From Eumeta japonica (lineage: Eukaryota > Arthropoda > Insecta > Lepidoptera > Psychidae), in NCBI GenBank assembly GCA_005406025.1, contig BGZK01000019.1:186001-250000 (forward strand): a DNA stretch of 64,000 bases, written 5' to 3'. Position 1 is the first letter of the stretch. Every line of letters starts with the position of its first letter. The position numbers and the translations under genes are program-made. Of the stretch, positions 12,330-24,150 are shown one piece after another. The notes beneath the pieces are model-generated. The model worked only from the letters and a program-made list of their open reading frames with translations, had not been told where the DNA came from and did not search any database.

Positions 12330-12910
12330 TCAAGAACAAACCTTTATAGTTTCGACATCTACGTCGGCCCGTCTGTTTATCTCTCTGTCCGCGGATTAGC
12401 TCAGACTTTTAGAAATTACTAGGAAAGCTGTAGTTCTCTATGGATTAATTAATTATGCCGACAAAGTGGTAAAATTAAATCTTGAAAAAAAATTTCAGGT
12501 CCTCATCCTACACATAAAATGGGGATATTTTTTTTCTCGATTATCTCATGTTGTGGGATATTAAAGGATAAGTCGTCCAAAAAGATTAGGAGTGCATAAA
12601 AACCCATTTTTCGATTCAGGTACCTGTTTGCGGAATATTAAGCTTGAAATGGGCTAATTTTTGTTAAAGTCAAATATCCCCCTCATGTCAGTGAAATTGT
12701 TGTTTTTTGGTGTATGAAAAATGCACATCAGTAACATACGTAACGAAGTTATAACAAACGCTATCGGAACTAAAGAGGCTTTACAAGTTAACGAGTAATA
12801 GTCGACCAACTTTTAAATGGAGTTGAAGAAGTAAAAAACAAAATTTTGTAATAATTCCACTGAAAATTACATAGATGACGTTGTTAACTGTGTAAAACAG
12901 GTAGTTAATG
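12330..12910 (+). repeat. lepidopteran dispersed repeat (recalled)
   Basis: Motifs in order: CTCTCTGTCCGCGGATTAGC near 12383, GCCGACAAAGTGGTAAAATT near 12456, TAAAATGGGGATATTTTTTT near 12515, and TTACAAGTTAACGAGTAATA near 12780. I recall this order from a repeat common in lepidopteran sequence. There is no open frame of note. The family name and mechanism are unknown to me, and a second copy is not visible in this window, so the call rests on memory. Confidence 0.35.
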
Positions 12911-15900
12911 TAAGATTGTGAACCACTTAAAATTATGGAAATACAAAATAATGTCTTCTGTGTACTCGTTTATACACGTTATTAGACGTTAATTGGAAAT
13001 TTTAGTGGGAGAAATCTTGATTTTTCTCAGAAAATACAAAACATATAAAAGGAATCTGTGGTAATCCTATTGTTCATGTTATTGATTTTAATTTGACGAT
13101 TACAATTACACGATTTATTAATTTTTAAGAGAAAATAATATTAAAAATAGCTCTTTTAAACAGAGATTTATATTTTATATGCAAATGTGACCGATTTAAG
13201 TGTCCAAATTTTCTACGTAGATCAATCTATACAAACATTTTAAAATGCCAGTTACAATTTTTCTTCATTAATCCTCATTGTTATCTTGAATGAAGAAAAA
13301 AAAAACCGTTTTGTTGCTTATGACCTTTAAAAATAAGCAAACGAGCCCGTGTTTTAGTATCCAGTACCGCGATACACCACGTTGTATTAATAACTTATCA
13401 CTGCGTCACTTCAAACCGTAAATTCAATTAAGAAGTCCATAGTATGAAACAGAAAGCTGTTTTTTAAGTCGGCATATTGTGACGACCAACTACGTAACCC
13501 ACAATGCGCGCGGCCTGATACGTTCTTGACCGTATTTATTTTTAAACGTTAGGCCTAACCCTATTACATCAATACCCAAGAGTTACAATCATTTAAATAT
13601 TATTTTACCCTTTAAAGTAATCTAAAAAACATCATACGATATTTTACAAAGAAAATATTTAAAAGAAATCAACTTCCCTGTCGCTAATTTTATTTGCCTA
13701 ATGGCAAGGACTACAGAATTCCGTCATTGTCGTTCATCGTGTGGACCCCATTGAAAATTATTTTCTTTGGCAATGACTAAGATAGCTCTAAGAACTAAGT
13801 TTAATATAACCTGTATAAATTTCGGAGACTAAAAAGTACTATTTTTGTCTATGATATTAAAAAAGTAGAATGTAACAAAATACATACATAATTGACTCAT
13901 ATTTGATATGAAGTACAAGAAATAATTTAGGAAATATGGAAACAGTCTTTTTTACTTCCCAACTACGCCAAACAAAGATACGTAATTATCAGTCTACCAA
14001 ATTCGTGATTGTGTAAGTTTATTCCTTTGTAATGCTCTACAGTTGAGAAGGGATTTCCATGTTTTAGTATCACCAAACAAAATAAGACAAACTTATCTAT
14101 TGATATTCGTTTTAATTTTGTGATAATTACAATGCGAGTACAACAGCGACTAAAATACAAAATGGCGACTACTAGACTCCATACTGTCATTACAAAAATA
14201 AGACTCTAAAATCTGTCAAATGAAATACTCAAAAATTATTAAAATTTTTGATGTTTTCATATCTACTTACAGCAGCGATTACATGCACCAACATTAAATT
14301 AAAAATTATGATAATGTTTGTATTTAAAGTACCTACGTTTTGTTATTTAAAAAAAAGTTTAACCGTCGAATTCAACGTGTCAGAGAGATTTACTTTAAAA
14401 AGACCGTTTTAACGGAATATCATAAGTTAAACTTATAAGATTTATAACCTATTAGTATTTAACGTACGAAAAACAAATCATTGATGCATTTGTAAAAGTT
14501 TAAATTTTTTTAGTGAGCTATAAACACGCAGGCTGTTGATAGACGACGTACGGATCGGCGAAATATATTATATTTATTTGTATGACTTACCGTTGAATAA
14601 CGTTTTCGACTCATTGAATGATTTATAGTGAAATGATTTATAGTTTTAGATGATAATGATAAATATGTTTCTGAATATTTATACGTCCGCGCGTTCGTTC
14701 GAATCCAAAAATAAACGTCGCGTTTTTTGTTATGATGCCGATTGGATAAAATATTTAAATTCACAACGCGATTGTTAATTTTAAATAGTTAGTATTATGT
14801 GAATTTTATAATAAAATCTCATTGCCCTGTATCCCATCGCCATCAAACGTGGTCTCGAGCTCGCTCCGCCCGTCTATTACAAATAATTCGACAAACCATA
14901 ATCAGCCCGACTTGCCAATATAAAGTTACTCTGCGTCGGCTACAATTCAAAATTTCATGCATTTAAATCACTACTTTTCCGAAATTAAATTTTAAATTTC
15001 AGTACAGTTTCATCTACGTTCATCAAATTACCGAAAACTTTATGAAAATTTGTAAAATGAACTTCGATCTGCTACTCCCACGTATTCTCTCTTATTAAAT
15101 GGTCTTTAATAAAAATAAATTTTAATGGACACAAAATAAATTCCAGTTATTAAATCAGAATGGGTATGAAGCCGATTTGCCTAAATGAAATTGTGCACTG
15201 TTATTTCCACAACTCATGCCAATAATATCTAATAGAGGATGTGAGCCCATAAAAAGGGTAAGGCCATTCTAAACCATAAACGCCACCGTGATCCGGTGCG
15301 TGATGAGAACTTAACATATGTCGTTGCAAAATTATGCTGAACTTCCCTCGACATGCAAATTTTGTTATTTTGTTTTCAGTTAAAACAAGTGATGAACAAT
15401 CTGTGGTACAGGGTAAGAGAACCGACTTGTACAAATGTTGTATTATTTCGTATTACAATGCGTTCATCTCTCTTAATACATAAATCATCCGGATGAATTT
15501 TGATATATTTTACGATGTTGATTAGTAGATGAAGGAATTTAATATGAAGACTCTAAATAATTTGAATAATAAAAGCTGACAGAAACTATTAAATATGAAT
15601 GATTTTAATAAAAATAAAAGCTTTGGTCGAGAATACAATTGTGTTCTATTATTAAGATATTTTAGAAACAAGCGATTACCAACAACATTTTAAAATACGC
15701 GAGCACATCGCCGGGGCGATTGCTAAAAGATAATATTATTGAAATTGTAACAGATGGTGATCCAGGCAGTTGGATAGCCACTTTGATTTAATTAGGCCCT
15801 AGGACGAATAGCAATTTATCAATAGCAAATTATCAATGCATATTGAATCCCGTGTTTATTTACTATGATCCTTTTACTTATTGTTTTATTACATGACTTT

Positions 15901-16079
15901 ATCACTACTGTGAAAGAATACCCTTCCTTTAATTAGTTGTTTCAGATTTAAGGTTATATAACCATGACCTAACATGGTTTAGTGGCCACTAATATCCTTT
16001 GTCACCAATACGGTGACAATATCCGGGGCGGTTTGTTTTGAACTCCCTCAAAAGAACATCGCGAGTAGATTAATTTTAC
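12911..16079. other. AT-rich spacer with small GC patches
   Basis: Mostly AT-rich. Small GC-richer patches sit near 13485-13530, 14850-14880 and 15700-15720. Frames on 13963-14190, 14510-14764 and 15201-15434 (minus) show no recognisable domain. No RNA gene is seen. Confidence 0.45.
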
Positions 16080-16165
16080 TTAAGTTATAAACAACTGCTC
16101 AATCAATATGCCAGTGATCAGGAATCGAACCCCTCTATTCTGTTGTGGCAAATAAGTAAATAAAC
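16080..16165 (-). repeat. tRNA B-box-like fragment, possibly SINE-derived
   Basis: On the minus strand GGGGTTCGATTCCTGATCAC (about 16113-16132) contains a Pol III B-box match (GTTCGATTC). The flanking bases do not form a 5-bp T stem, and no A box or cloverleaf is visible upstream, so it is not a tRNA gene. A tRNA-derived SINE remnant is the most natural reading. Confidence 0.3.
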
Positions 16166-17825
16166 TTGCTTTAACCTTCGACCAGAACGTTTAAACGCCT
16201 TTCCTTGAAAAAAAAATGTTTCTTTATTTTGCTCCGGGTCGCCACCGCTCTATAAATATTTATACGATCCCAGTGTCCGACCAATCAGAGAATTGTGTTT
16301 CAATGCAGGTAATTTAAACAACAAAGCGCGTCACGCATGTCGTGATCAAATACGATTTGACAATTCGTGGGAAGCCCCACACTTTGGACTGAGGTGAAGT
16401 TTGCTGAAATCTTTCGCTTCACCCTTCGCCACACTACATTTTTTTTCTTTGCCTCTATTGTACTTCTTTTTAAAGATGATGCCTTACGGAATGAATTAGG
16501 GGTAGGTGAAGCAATATCCAACACTAATGGCCATGTTGCGTGCCAAGAACTTGGAGAAACTTAGATGTATCACTGTTTAAGTGACTAAACTTGTAATTAG
16601 ATAAAACCTGGTACATTAAGTAACCCGTATTATATACGAAAGTTTTATTAAATCTTAAGTTACATAGATATTACGATAAATACATGGATACCAGTCGGAT
16701 AGTACAGTGTAATACACTTTATCTAAAATCTTATATTGCCAGAGTTACAAAACGGACAGAATTTAACAAAAAACCCATAATTTTGAATAAAAATGATATT
16801 ACAAACCCGTAGTCGAATTAATATTCTCGTTTCTGTTATTCAGGTTTTGTATTGTTTCAAATGAATAAAAGAAGTGGTTTTGTTTTTGGCTAAAGTTCAA
16901 GGGCGTCGTCTTAATAGTCTTGAAATAGGAAATATGTATTTATTTTTAGGAGGGCTCTTAATAAACACATTGATGAAATAATCCAGCAACAATCCTATTT
17001 TGCTATTGCTAATAGATCTTCTAGCTGCTACACACTTGTACGGCAGTGTAAGTTATGTATGGCAAAAGAGACATGAGCGAATGTAGTGTACATGCTGTCT
17101 CTGCAAAAAATGTATGGAGTGTCTTTGAGAGATCGGAGTAGTTTTGAAAGGAGATGTAGTAACTAGAGTTGATGAAAATGTGTTGAAGTAGTTAGGCCAT
17201 TCGGAAAAAATAAATGAAAGTACAGAGTTAATGAGAAAAATATGTATAAATATTTTTATAATAAAAGGGTAGATAAGAGATCCAAAAAATCTGGCAAAGC
17301 AAGTTTGTAGAATTTTAAAAATTAAATGAACTTTAAGAACTAATAATCAAAAAAAGATACATTAACTTCATACCGAGTGGAAATATCTGGTCTCTATTAC
17401 CTCTCTACAAAAACGGAACAAGTCATGTTTATAAATTTTTGTGCTTATTTTTTTTAATCAATTCTTAAATTATGAACCTGCTATCAAAACCGATCACTGC
17501 TTCTGCATCCTTCAAAGTATAACGTATGGCATGAAGGTCTGACCATGATCATAAATAAGTGTTGTGTCATATCGAATCTATGAGATAACTGATTTAAAAA
17601 ATGTTCTATAAAATCATTTTAGCATGTATATTTTGCATGTTTTAAAATAACGAATTTTTTAAGTAAGCTGGATTTTAGAATCAACCAATACATAAAAATA
17701 AAATTAAACCGAAATACTTAAATTGTAATTTACCATTTATTTTCGATTAAAAGTAAAAACACATTCAATATATTTTCAATAAGTGTTAATTACAGAAAAA
17801 ATAATCATCCACACATAAGATAATA
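16166..17825. other. spacer with a possible TATA-type promoter
   Basis: CTATAAATA at 16250-16258 is followed by CAGT at 16271 and, at 16303, ATGCAG directly before GTAATT, a usable splice donor. Insect cuticle-type genes often have such tiny first coding exons, but nothing downstream resembles a second exon. Otherwise AT-rich and featureless. Confidence 0.2.
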
Positions 17826-18039
17826 TTAGATCGAGCAAAAGGTTTTTACATATTTTGTAAGTAAAAAATTGCAGTAAAATCGCTTTGGTTGTTTTGTTTG
17901 TATCTGGCTAGTTTTGATACTATTAATTAAATGACATTTTTTTAAATGAAAAGTAAAAATTAAAAACGGTGTCCCGCCATTTTTCAATGTTTTTCTGCCC
18001 ATCAAAATAAATGAATTTAAAGTAGAAATAGGATACATT

Positions 18040-18960
18040 TTGAAGTTTTATAACAAAAAAGGGAAAAATGAGACACAAGCCACAAAAAAATTTGGCGTTT
18101 ATGGACCTCATGCAGTGTCGGTAACAGTAGCACAAAATTGGTTCAAGCGTGTTCAGTTCGGTCATTTTGATATCAAAGATGAACCTCACTCTGATCGACC
18201 TGTCACGGATAAAGTCGATGTTATATTGAAAAAAGTAGGGCAAGATATTGGCATAATAGTTCTTTCGACATAACTGAAGAGCTGGGTATTGACCACAAAA
18301 CCTTTTACTCATTTGAAAAAAGCTGGTTACTTGGGTCCTACACGAGCTCCCTGAAAGAAATCGTGTACTCTTTTGCGATTCTTTATTAAAACGTAATGCA
18401 ACTAAACCGCTTTTAAAAACATTGATTACTCTTGATGAGAAATGGATTACCTACGGCAAGACCGCGCGAAATAGATCATGGTCAAAGGCAAGCAAACTTC
18501 TCAAACTATAACGGAACCCAGAATAACTTGCAATATGCTGATGCTATGTTTATAGTGGGATTGTAAGGGCATTATTCATTTATTTCATTATTATTCATTA
18601 TAACCTGTCACCGCCGGAAAATACCATTTGTTCGGATTTCTACTGCCAACAGCTGATGAGACTGAAGCAAGAAGTAGAGAAAAAACGGCCAGATTTGATC
18701 AACAGAAAGTGTGAGGTTTTTTACAATGATAATGCCAGACCACACACATCTTCAGCCACTTAGCAAATATCGAATTTAGTTGAAAGAGTTTAGTTTGGAA
18801 GTGTTAATACATCCGACATATAGCCCTGACCTTGCACCCTTACGGTTTCGGTTTCTCCAGGATTCTTTACGTAGTTAATTAGCTTAACATCAAGTGAGGT
18901 CTTTCAAAATTACTTGTCGCAGTTTTTTGATAAGAAGTCCCAAAATTTCAATAGCAATGG
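18040..18960 (+). pseudogene. mariner transposase, broken
   Basis: The intact frame 18040-18273 starts at ATG and gives the N-terminal DNA-binding region: KFYNKKGKNETQATKKFG, then AQNWFKRVQFGHFDIKDEP and RPVTDKVD, the classical mariner helix-turn-helix and linker. It then shifts frame after about codon 68. Later segments are readable in other frames: ITLDEKWITYGKT (first catalytic D codon 18434-18436; the usual G before it is L), NDNARPHTSSAT (second D, 18728-18730, followed by a stop), and SPDLAPLRFRFLQDSL near 18835. In that last block the third D is gone through substitution or a small deletion. Multiple stops and frameshifts make it nonfunctional. A 129-codon antisense frame across the 5' half is a shadow. 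Confidence 0.88.
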
Positions 18961-18976
18961 GATCATGACACTACCT

Positions 18977-19353
18977 CTGTATGCGCATGTTTAATAGGGT
19001 TCCTGTGGATGTACAAGATTTACGTTTATATAAATTTGAAGAGTATTATTAAACAATCACTCAATAAAAAACAGTAATAGACAATTTTCCAATATTTAGA
19101 AGACAAATATCTATGGACATAAGTGACTTCTTACCAGGCTATTTCATTAATTAATGGTTTTATATTTGTTTTGACTATGCATGATGAAATTAGAAAGAGG
19201 TATCCTTAAATTTCTTGCTCATTGTTTTTGAGGGAAAACTGCTTTCCGAACGAGCGTAAAGTTTAAATTCGCAAAAAAATTATGACGTATTTCAAGTGTA
19301 ATTTTGTAACTATGAAATAAAAGATATTTTGAATTTCAATTTATATTTGAAAG
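18977..19353 (+). mobile_element. 5'-truncated CR1/Jockey-group LINE inserted in mariner A1
   Basis: About 377 bases interrupt the mariner 3' coding/UTR region. Copy A2 (56.4-57.6 kb) reads straight through CACTACCTACAAAATGG, whereas here CACTACCT is followed by the insert and the mariner resumes at TACCTACAAAACGG. TACCT (18972-18976 and 19354-19358) is the apparent target-site duplication. The insert begins in the C-terminal coding end of ORF2 (MRMFNRVPVDVQDLRLYKFE) and continues into a 3' UTR that matches the LINE at 61.2-61.5 kb (ACTATGCATGATGAAATTAG, then TTTCAAGTGT and ATGAAATAA). Severe 5' truncation is typical of target-primed reverse transcription. Confidence 0.85.
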
Positions 19354-19491
19354 TACCTACAAAACGGCAATAAGTTGCTTAATAAAATGAAAGTAAAGAT
19401 AAATTAAATGTGAATAAAATATGAGGGAAAGTTATCTTGATTTTGTATATATATATATATATACAATACGAAAAAACTTTTTCCCAACCCT

Positions 19492-20129
19492 ATACAACAC
19501 GCTAGCTCAAATCACGCGCAGTCCCCACACTGGCCCACTGAGTATTCGAGACGGCTACACTCATACCTTTGAAGATTCCGATGAACTGTCTCCGACATTA
19601 AATAATATCACGCTGTTTTCCTTTACCAATGAAACGAAAGATAATTGGAATTTCCAATGCACACACACGGTTCTCCTGTATTCTGACAAGTTCAAAGTTG
19701 TAAGAAATTATTGATTTTACATTCATATTTTAATCGTCTTTTAAGAATTTGACTCAAATTAACTTTATCTGTAAACCCATCTGGTGATGAATATGTATAT
19801 ATTGTTCTAATAGCATATTTTGGGCGATACCATAACATCTACATATATAACAGTAGAACTCGGTGTGTCTGTATATTGAAGATGGCAAATGGAAAAGGGA
19901 CGATAAGAGCAAACTAACATTAGAGAATATAACGATTTTAATTTTTGTCTGTCTCTCTGTTTGTCTGTTCGCGCATATCTTTTAAATGTGTGAACAGATT
20001 TTATTACAATTTTCACGGATATAATTAAATTGATTTCAATCAGAATGTTGGCTTCATTTAAGTCCGATGATGGAAAAAGTTAACATCGTTTAAAGATCTA
20101 TCCTGAGAAGATAATAAATGCTAGTGTCA
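19492..20129. other. spacer with repeat-like TTTGTCTGTCTCTC words
   Basis: A plus-strand frame through 19421-19714 begins inside the mariner end and shows no domain. TTTTTGTCTGTCTCTCTG near 19941 is typical of lepidopteran dispersed repeats, but no boundaries are visible. Confidence 0.35.
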
Positions 20130-20400
20130 AAGGGTGTGGTCACAATGCGACCTGTTATACACTATTTATCCAGCCTCTAAGGACTATTTTCCCACTACAC
20201 GAAAATCACTACATAAGGCAGGCGCTCGGTCACTCAGTCACACAATTCAGTCGTCCAGTATTCAGTGAACCGCATTCAATCGATTCTCCTCAGTCTTCCT
20301 AGTTCGTTACAGTGATATTCAGTGGCGTTTACAAGTGTTTATTCTAAGTAAATTTTGTAAATACATTTTCAATATAAATGAACTATTTTGCCAATAAAAA
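20130..20400 (+). promoter_or_regulatory. promoter-like block, possibly a solo LTR
   Basis: The block starts near TGTGGTCACAATGCGACC (20136). It contains several arthropod initiator-like TCAGT words (20234, 20248, 20262), and ends in an A-rich, AATAAA-bearing tail (20394). This order (TGT start, initiator cluster, poly(A) signal) resembles an insect LTR. I see no internal retroviral domains next to it and no target-site duplication, so a host promoter/5' UTR remains possible. Confidence 0.3.
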
Positions 20401-20449
20401 TAATTCTACAACATTTCTCAAGTGCCTGACCTGAATTAAATTCAATGTA

Positions 20450-20550
20450 CGTTACCGGGATCGAAATTAGGAACAGTAAGGGGATTACAATTGAAAGCGA
20501 AACGAAAACGAATAAAAGATGAGGAAACATTCTATGTTCACGCGGGTGAA
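20450..20550 (+). repeat. short degenerate purine-rich hexanucleotide array
   Basis: GGGATCGAAATTAGGAACAG, then GAAAGCGAAACGAAAACGAA. This is the same kind of six-base purine-rich rhythm as in the larger arrays at 23.7, 25.6, 30.7 and 62.9 kb. It is followed by CACGCGGGTGAAAACCTAG, a word that also accompanies such arrays elsewhere. Confidence 0.5.
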
Positions 20551-21693
20551 AACCTAGTTTATTCAATATATGTACATAGTGTCAATGAAAAAAATACTTG
20601 TTTTATTGAATTTTATAACATTCAAAAATTTTTGTAGATACGAAATTAACGTACTACAAAAAAAAAGAGAAAATTTTAAGGAAATCACGTACTCACGACT
20701 TTTCTAAAGTTCTGTTAAAATACGTTTGACCAAATTGTTTTTCATATAAACTAGGGATAAAACTGCGCTTACTTGATTGTTTAAAATTTTTCAATTACAA
20801 ACTCCGGAGATAAAGGGAGGAATGGTCAAATTTCGAGGGTCTCATAGATTACCAAAGAATTGAGCAACTTAAATTTTAAAAAAGATGTGTTTAGGAATGT
20901 GCTTATTGAGGTTTTTATCTAATGTAATACACGATCTATTTATACAAAAAATATTGATTTCACTCTTTTGCATATTTGTATCCCGTACTTAATTATATTT
21001 TAAAATAATATGCCACCGTATGTGGGTCACCATAATAAAGGAATACATCAAATTCTAAGTGTCTAACGGTTTTGCAATAAATGGCTGTGTTTTCAGGGGG
21101 ACAGACTCGCGAAAAATGCTATAAGGGTTCCGCTTTATTTTTAAATAGGTACGAAACTGAAAAATGTTCCAGGTATATTTATTACGTCTGTCTTTAAGAA
21201 ATGCGACAGTGAAAACCCTTTGAATTTAAAGAGATGGGTAGCTCACATTTCTATTGTACGTGCAGATTTTTATTTAAAATAGCTCTCTTTTAACTGTATC
21301 TCTACTTTTTCATATTTTTCTACTCGACACTACATCTCATAACCCACTACAACGTTCTGTTTAATTGTAGTTATGATTTGTCTCATTTCGTATCTTAAAT
21401 TTTTATTTAAGTCGAAAGACAAATAAAGTTATTAAGGTTTCGTATTTCAACATTTTTAGTATTATTACGTTATTTGTCTGTTCGTATTTTTGTCAGCCTG
21501 TCGATCACGATTCTTGCCTGAAGATATGAAGTTAAAATTAATATCAAATTCTGTCGCATATTTTGACACTTGCAAATAATTCGAAATCTAAAGAGTATTT
21601 TTTATTGATCTAGAATTATGAAATTTAAAGGTTTCAAAGCACAAGTAAAGAAAAATAAACTAAAAATCGATAATTTATAGTTTTTACATTATT
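20551..21693. other. AT-rich spacer, no feature
   Basis: AT-rich, no gene, RNA or recognised repeat. Confidence 0.5.
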
Positions 21694-22000
21694 TTGATGT
21701 GATAACGTCTTATAAATCGATGAACGCCGGCTGCACGCACGAAAAAGTACGACTCATTGTCGCGTTCCGCCTGAGCCGCGCGCGCGAGCGAGAGCGCGGA
21801 ACAATAGAGAGGCACGATCGGCCTAAGCGTTCGGCTTGTGACGCATCTATCTCTCTTCTATTACAAAATAATGATAATTCAGTGGTAATAACTCAATTCA
21901 ATTCATAAAAGTTGCAATTTTTCATCAATATTTTCTTATGACATTATCACGTATAATCATCGCCCGTAAACCAACTTTACAGACAACCAATTTTTTTTTG
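21694..22000 (+). repeat. dispersed repeat family R, copy 1
   Basis: Begins TTGATGTGATAACGTCTTA and ends CCGTAAACCAACTTTACAGA followed by CAACCAATTTTTTTTT. The copy at 58.88-59.35 kb has matching ends (TTGACGTGACAACGTCTTA; CGTATACCGACTTTACAGG). The middle is CpG-rich (GCGCGCGAGCGAGAGCGCGG near 21779) and contains ATCGGCCTAAGCGTTCGGC, paralleled by ATCGGTCTGCCGCGCGCGC in copy 2. I recall such sequence as widespread in Lepidoptera. The plus-strand frame at 21699-21908 lies wholly inside the repeat and is not treated as a gene. Confidence 0.65.
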
Positions 22001-22250
22001 CAATTACAGTGTGACATTTACAGTTATATCATAGACCGTGATATAAACCGATGTATGGGAGAATATACACATAATTAAAATTCTTTTCGAAAATTTATTT
22101 GAAAAAAAGAAAACAAGAAATATTTTGGAATTCCCGGACCAATGATTTTTGATGGATGAAACACTATATTATATAATAAAATCCGTACGGAACTCTCAGC
22201 GTGCGTGTCCTATTCGCAATTCCTGCGTTATTTCTTCTTCTTCTTATAGT

Positions 22251-22583
22251 TCATTGTCGATACTCTTCTCGCAGCCGCAACACACCAAAGGCGTATTTCA
22301 AGAATAATGATGCGTAATTACACCTCTCACTTCGGGCGGCGAGTGACAAACAACAGCGACTCAGTCTAATAATGTCGGTGGCACTGTCCTGGCGAAACGG
22401 ACCGTCATTTTCTAGTGATTGTATCAGTGCACTATATTTAGGTCGGATGACTTCACGAAACGTGACTAGCCGTCTGTTCCTGGGTTCCGTAGGAGTACGT
22501 ACTAATATCACTGAAGTCCCTAATTCAGTAATGTCAAGGTAACAATGACCTGCCAGGCTTTCGTCGAGTTTTGGATTTTTCAA
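22251..22583 (-). CDS. unrecognised open frame, 110 codons, no ATG start
   Basis: A minus-strand frame open for 110 codons in mixed-composition DNA. The first codon is TTG, so no methionine start is implied; if real it would be an exon. The peptide has balanced composition (LAGHCYLDITELGTSVILVR; RPKYSALIQSLENDGPFRQD) and is less N/K/F-rich than chance frames here. I recognise no domain. It may be an orphan exon, a decayed transposon gene, or chance. The flanks (22001-22250 and 22584-22606) show nothing else. Confidence 0.2.
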   Translation of the reverse strand: MKNPKLDESLAGHCYLDITELGTSVILVRTPTEPRNRRLVTFREVIRPKYSALIQSLENDGPFRQDSATDIIRLSRCCLSLAARSERCNYASLFLKYAFGVLRLREEYRQ

Positions 22584-22600
22584 AACCTTTATAAGTTTTA

Positions 22601-23616
22601 AGATTTTAGTGACATAATATCTTTATGATTTATAGATTTTTTTACTTGTATCGCGACTCAATTCGACATTTTGGAATTATTAATTCAAAAATTATTTTAT
22701 TCTAATCTAAAATAAAAACATTCAAAGTTCTTCCGCGACTATAAATTAACAGCAAAAATAAAAGAGAAGATCGTAACTTCCAGCTGCTAGTTAATAAATA
22801 ATAAAGTCATAAATGAGGGCGATTGGATATTTTATATGAAAAGTCCGTTTTATTATTAGGTTTTTAGTCGGCAGTGAAAATGACTTATAATCATAGACTC
22901 AAAGTGTTAATAAAACTGCGTAGTATGCGTACATGGAGACAGGAGAGTCAATTGACTTGCACACAAAGCTCCTGTAAAATGACAAATTTTAATGTACAAT
23001 TTAGTGTTTAGTAGAGCATTGGTATAGAAATCAATTGGTATAGAATTACGGTTACGAGTACGGTGTCCAAATGTAACTCCTCTAAAAAAAGTTACAGTTT
23101 TCATACTACGAGTGTACGAGGATATATTTTGTTGGGTAATATTTTAGAACTAAAGTTTATCACTTTAAACTAAAAAAAAAAGCAAGAAACTAAAAGTCAT
23201 CACATATGTACTCAATGTATAGCAACCGAATTAAATATCAAAAAAAATATGCGAATTTCATGTACTTATAACCTCATTTTTATTTAGAATGATACTAGAA
23301 GTACACTGTGCAGCATCATCTGTTTTGTATACGTACACGTAACAGGCACACTGGTGTATTTTGTAATTAATTACGCTTTAGCTACGCCATCGTCGATCTA
23401 ACCGTAGTACATTACGCTAAATATACAATTACACTGATCTCGGTTAGCTGATTAGCGTTACAACCACCATTATCTTTGAACAAACTACTGAGTTTTATGA
23501 CGTCACATGTCTAAACATCTCACATTCGAGAGTGTTGCGGCTTCAGCCACAATACAGCACGACTTTCGAAACGACTTTTAAAACTACCCACTTAATTTAT
23601 AACAATACTAACATTC
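22601..23616. other. AT-rich spacer, no feature
   Basis: AT-rich, with no supported gene or repeat. Confidence 0.45.
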
Positions 23617-24150
23617 TTCCCGCGGCTTCGCTCGTGTAGGCGAAGAATGAATTTCATTACGTTCTGTTTGATTGATACTCCCGTAAGTTGCCAGTCCCGG
23701 CCCTACTCTCAGTTCTAATATTCGTACTACTCTTGATTTTGGTTCCGGTCATGCTCTCGATTCTAATACCGATCCCCTACTAGATTTGGTACTCGAAGGC
23801 GTCCTTTTAATTTCGTTCTCAGTTCTTCACTCGATTCTGCTACATCAAAATAGAGGCTACGCTATTTTTAATAGTTATTGATGCATTTATACATAGATAG
23901 ACAAATAGATCAAAAACGACGAGAACGGATTACTAAGATAAAAAATTCTGTATCAATTTACAACATGACCTAGGCAGATGAAAACCTAAATTAAATTAAC
24001 ACAATTTTTTTTTTGAAACAGAAATTTGGCCCACAGGTGTGTGCCAAATTTTATCCTAATCGATTTAAGGATTTGTGCATGGTTAAATAACAAACATCTA
24101 TACATTTGCACAAACTTTTACATTTAAAATGTTAGTGAGAATTAGTGAGT
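23617..24150 (+). repeat. lepidopteran dispersed repeat carrying a hexanucleotide array
   Basis: Starts at CTTCCCGCGGCTTCGCTCGT (23616-23635). It contains a pyrimidine-strand degenerate hexanucleotide array at about 23695-23840 (CTCTCGATTCTAATACCGAT; TTCACTCGATTCTGCTAC). It ends with GTGTGCCAAATTTTATCCTA, ATGGTTAAATAACAAACATC and TTTAAAATGTTAGTGAG. I recognise both ends from lepidopteran dispersed repeats. The array lies inside the element and in the opposite orientation to those at 25.6 and 62.9 kb. Confidence 0.55.

Larger units (their letters stand above)
17826..19491 (+). mobile_element. mariner element copy A1, interrupted by a LINE
   Basis: A mariner-family (Tc1/mariner, DD34D) DNA transposon. 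The 5' end TTAGATCGAGCAAAAGG at 17826 and the 3' end CTTTTTCCCAACCC at 19477-19490 are imperfect inverted termini, and TA steps flank the right end. The order is 5' UTR, transposase relic from 18040, then a 3' region interrupted at 18977-19353 by a truncated LINE. The 3' UTR holds a (TA)n run at about 19446-19463. It is the same family as the copy at 56.4-57.6 kb and the deleted copy at 36.0-36.4 kb, whose 5' UTRs align with this one. It is inactive because the transposase is frameshifted and lacks the third catalytic aspartate. Confidence 0.9.

Noticed and set aside
16113..16132. Possible tRNA gene (B-box match)
   Set aside because: The T stem does not pair, and no A box or cloverleaf is present; at best a SINE remnant.
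17923..18312. 129-codon minus-strand ORF
   Set aside because: Antisense shadow of mariner A1.
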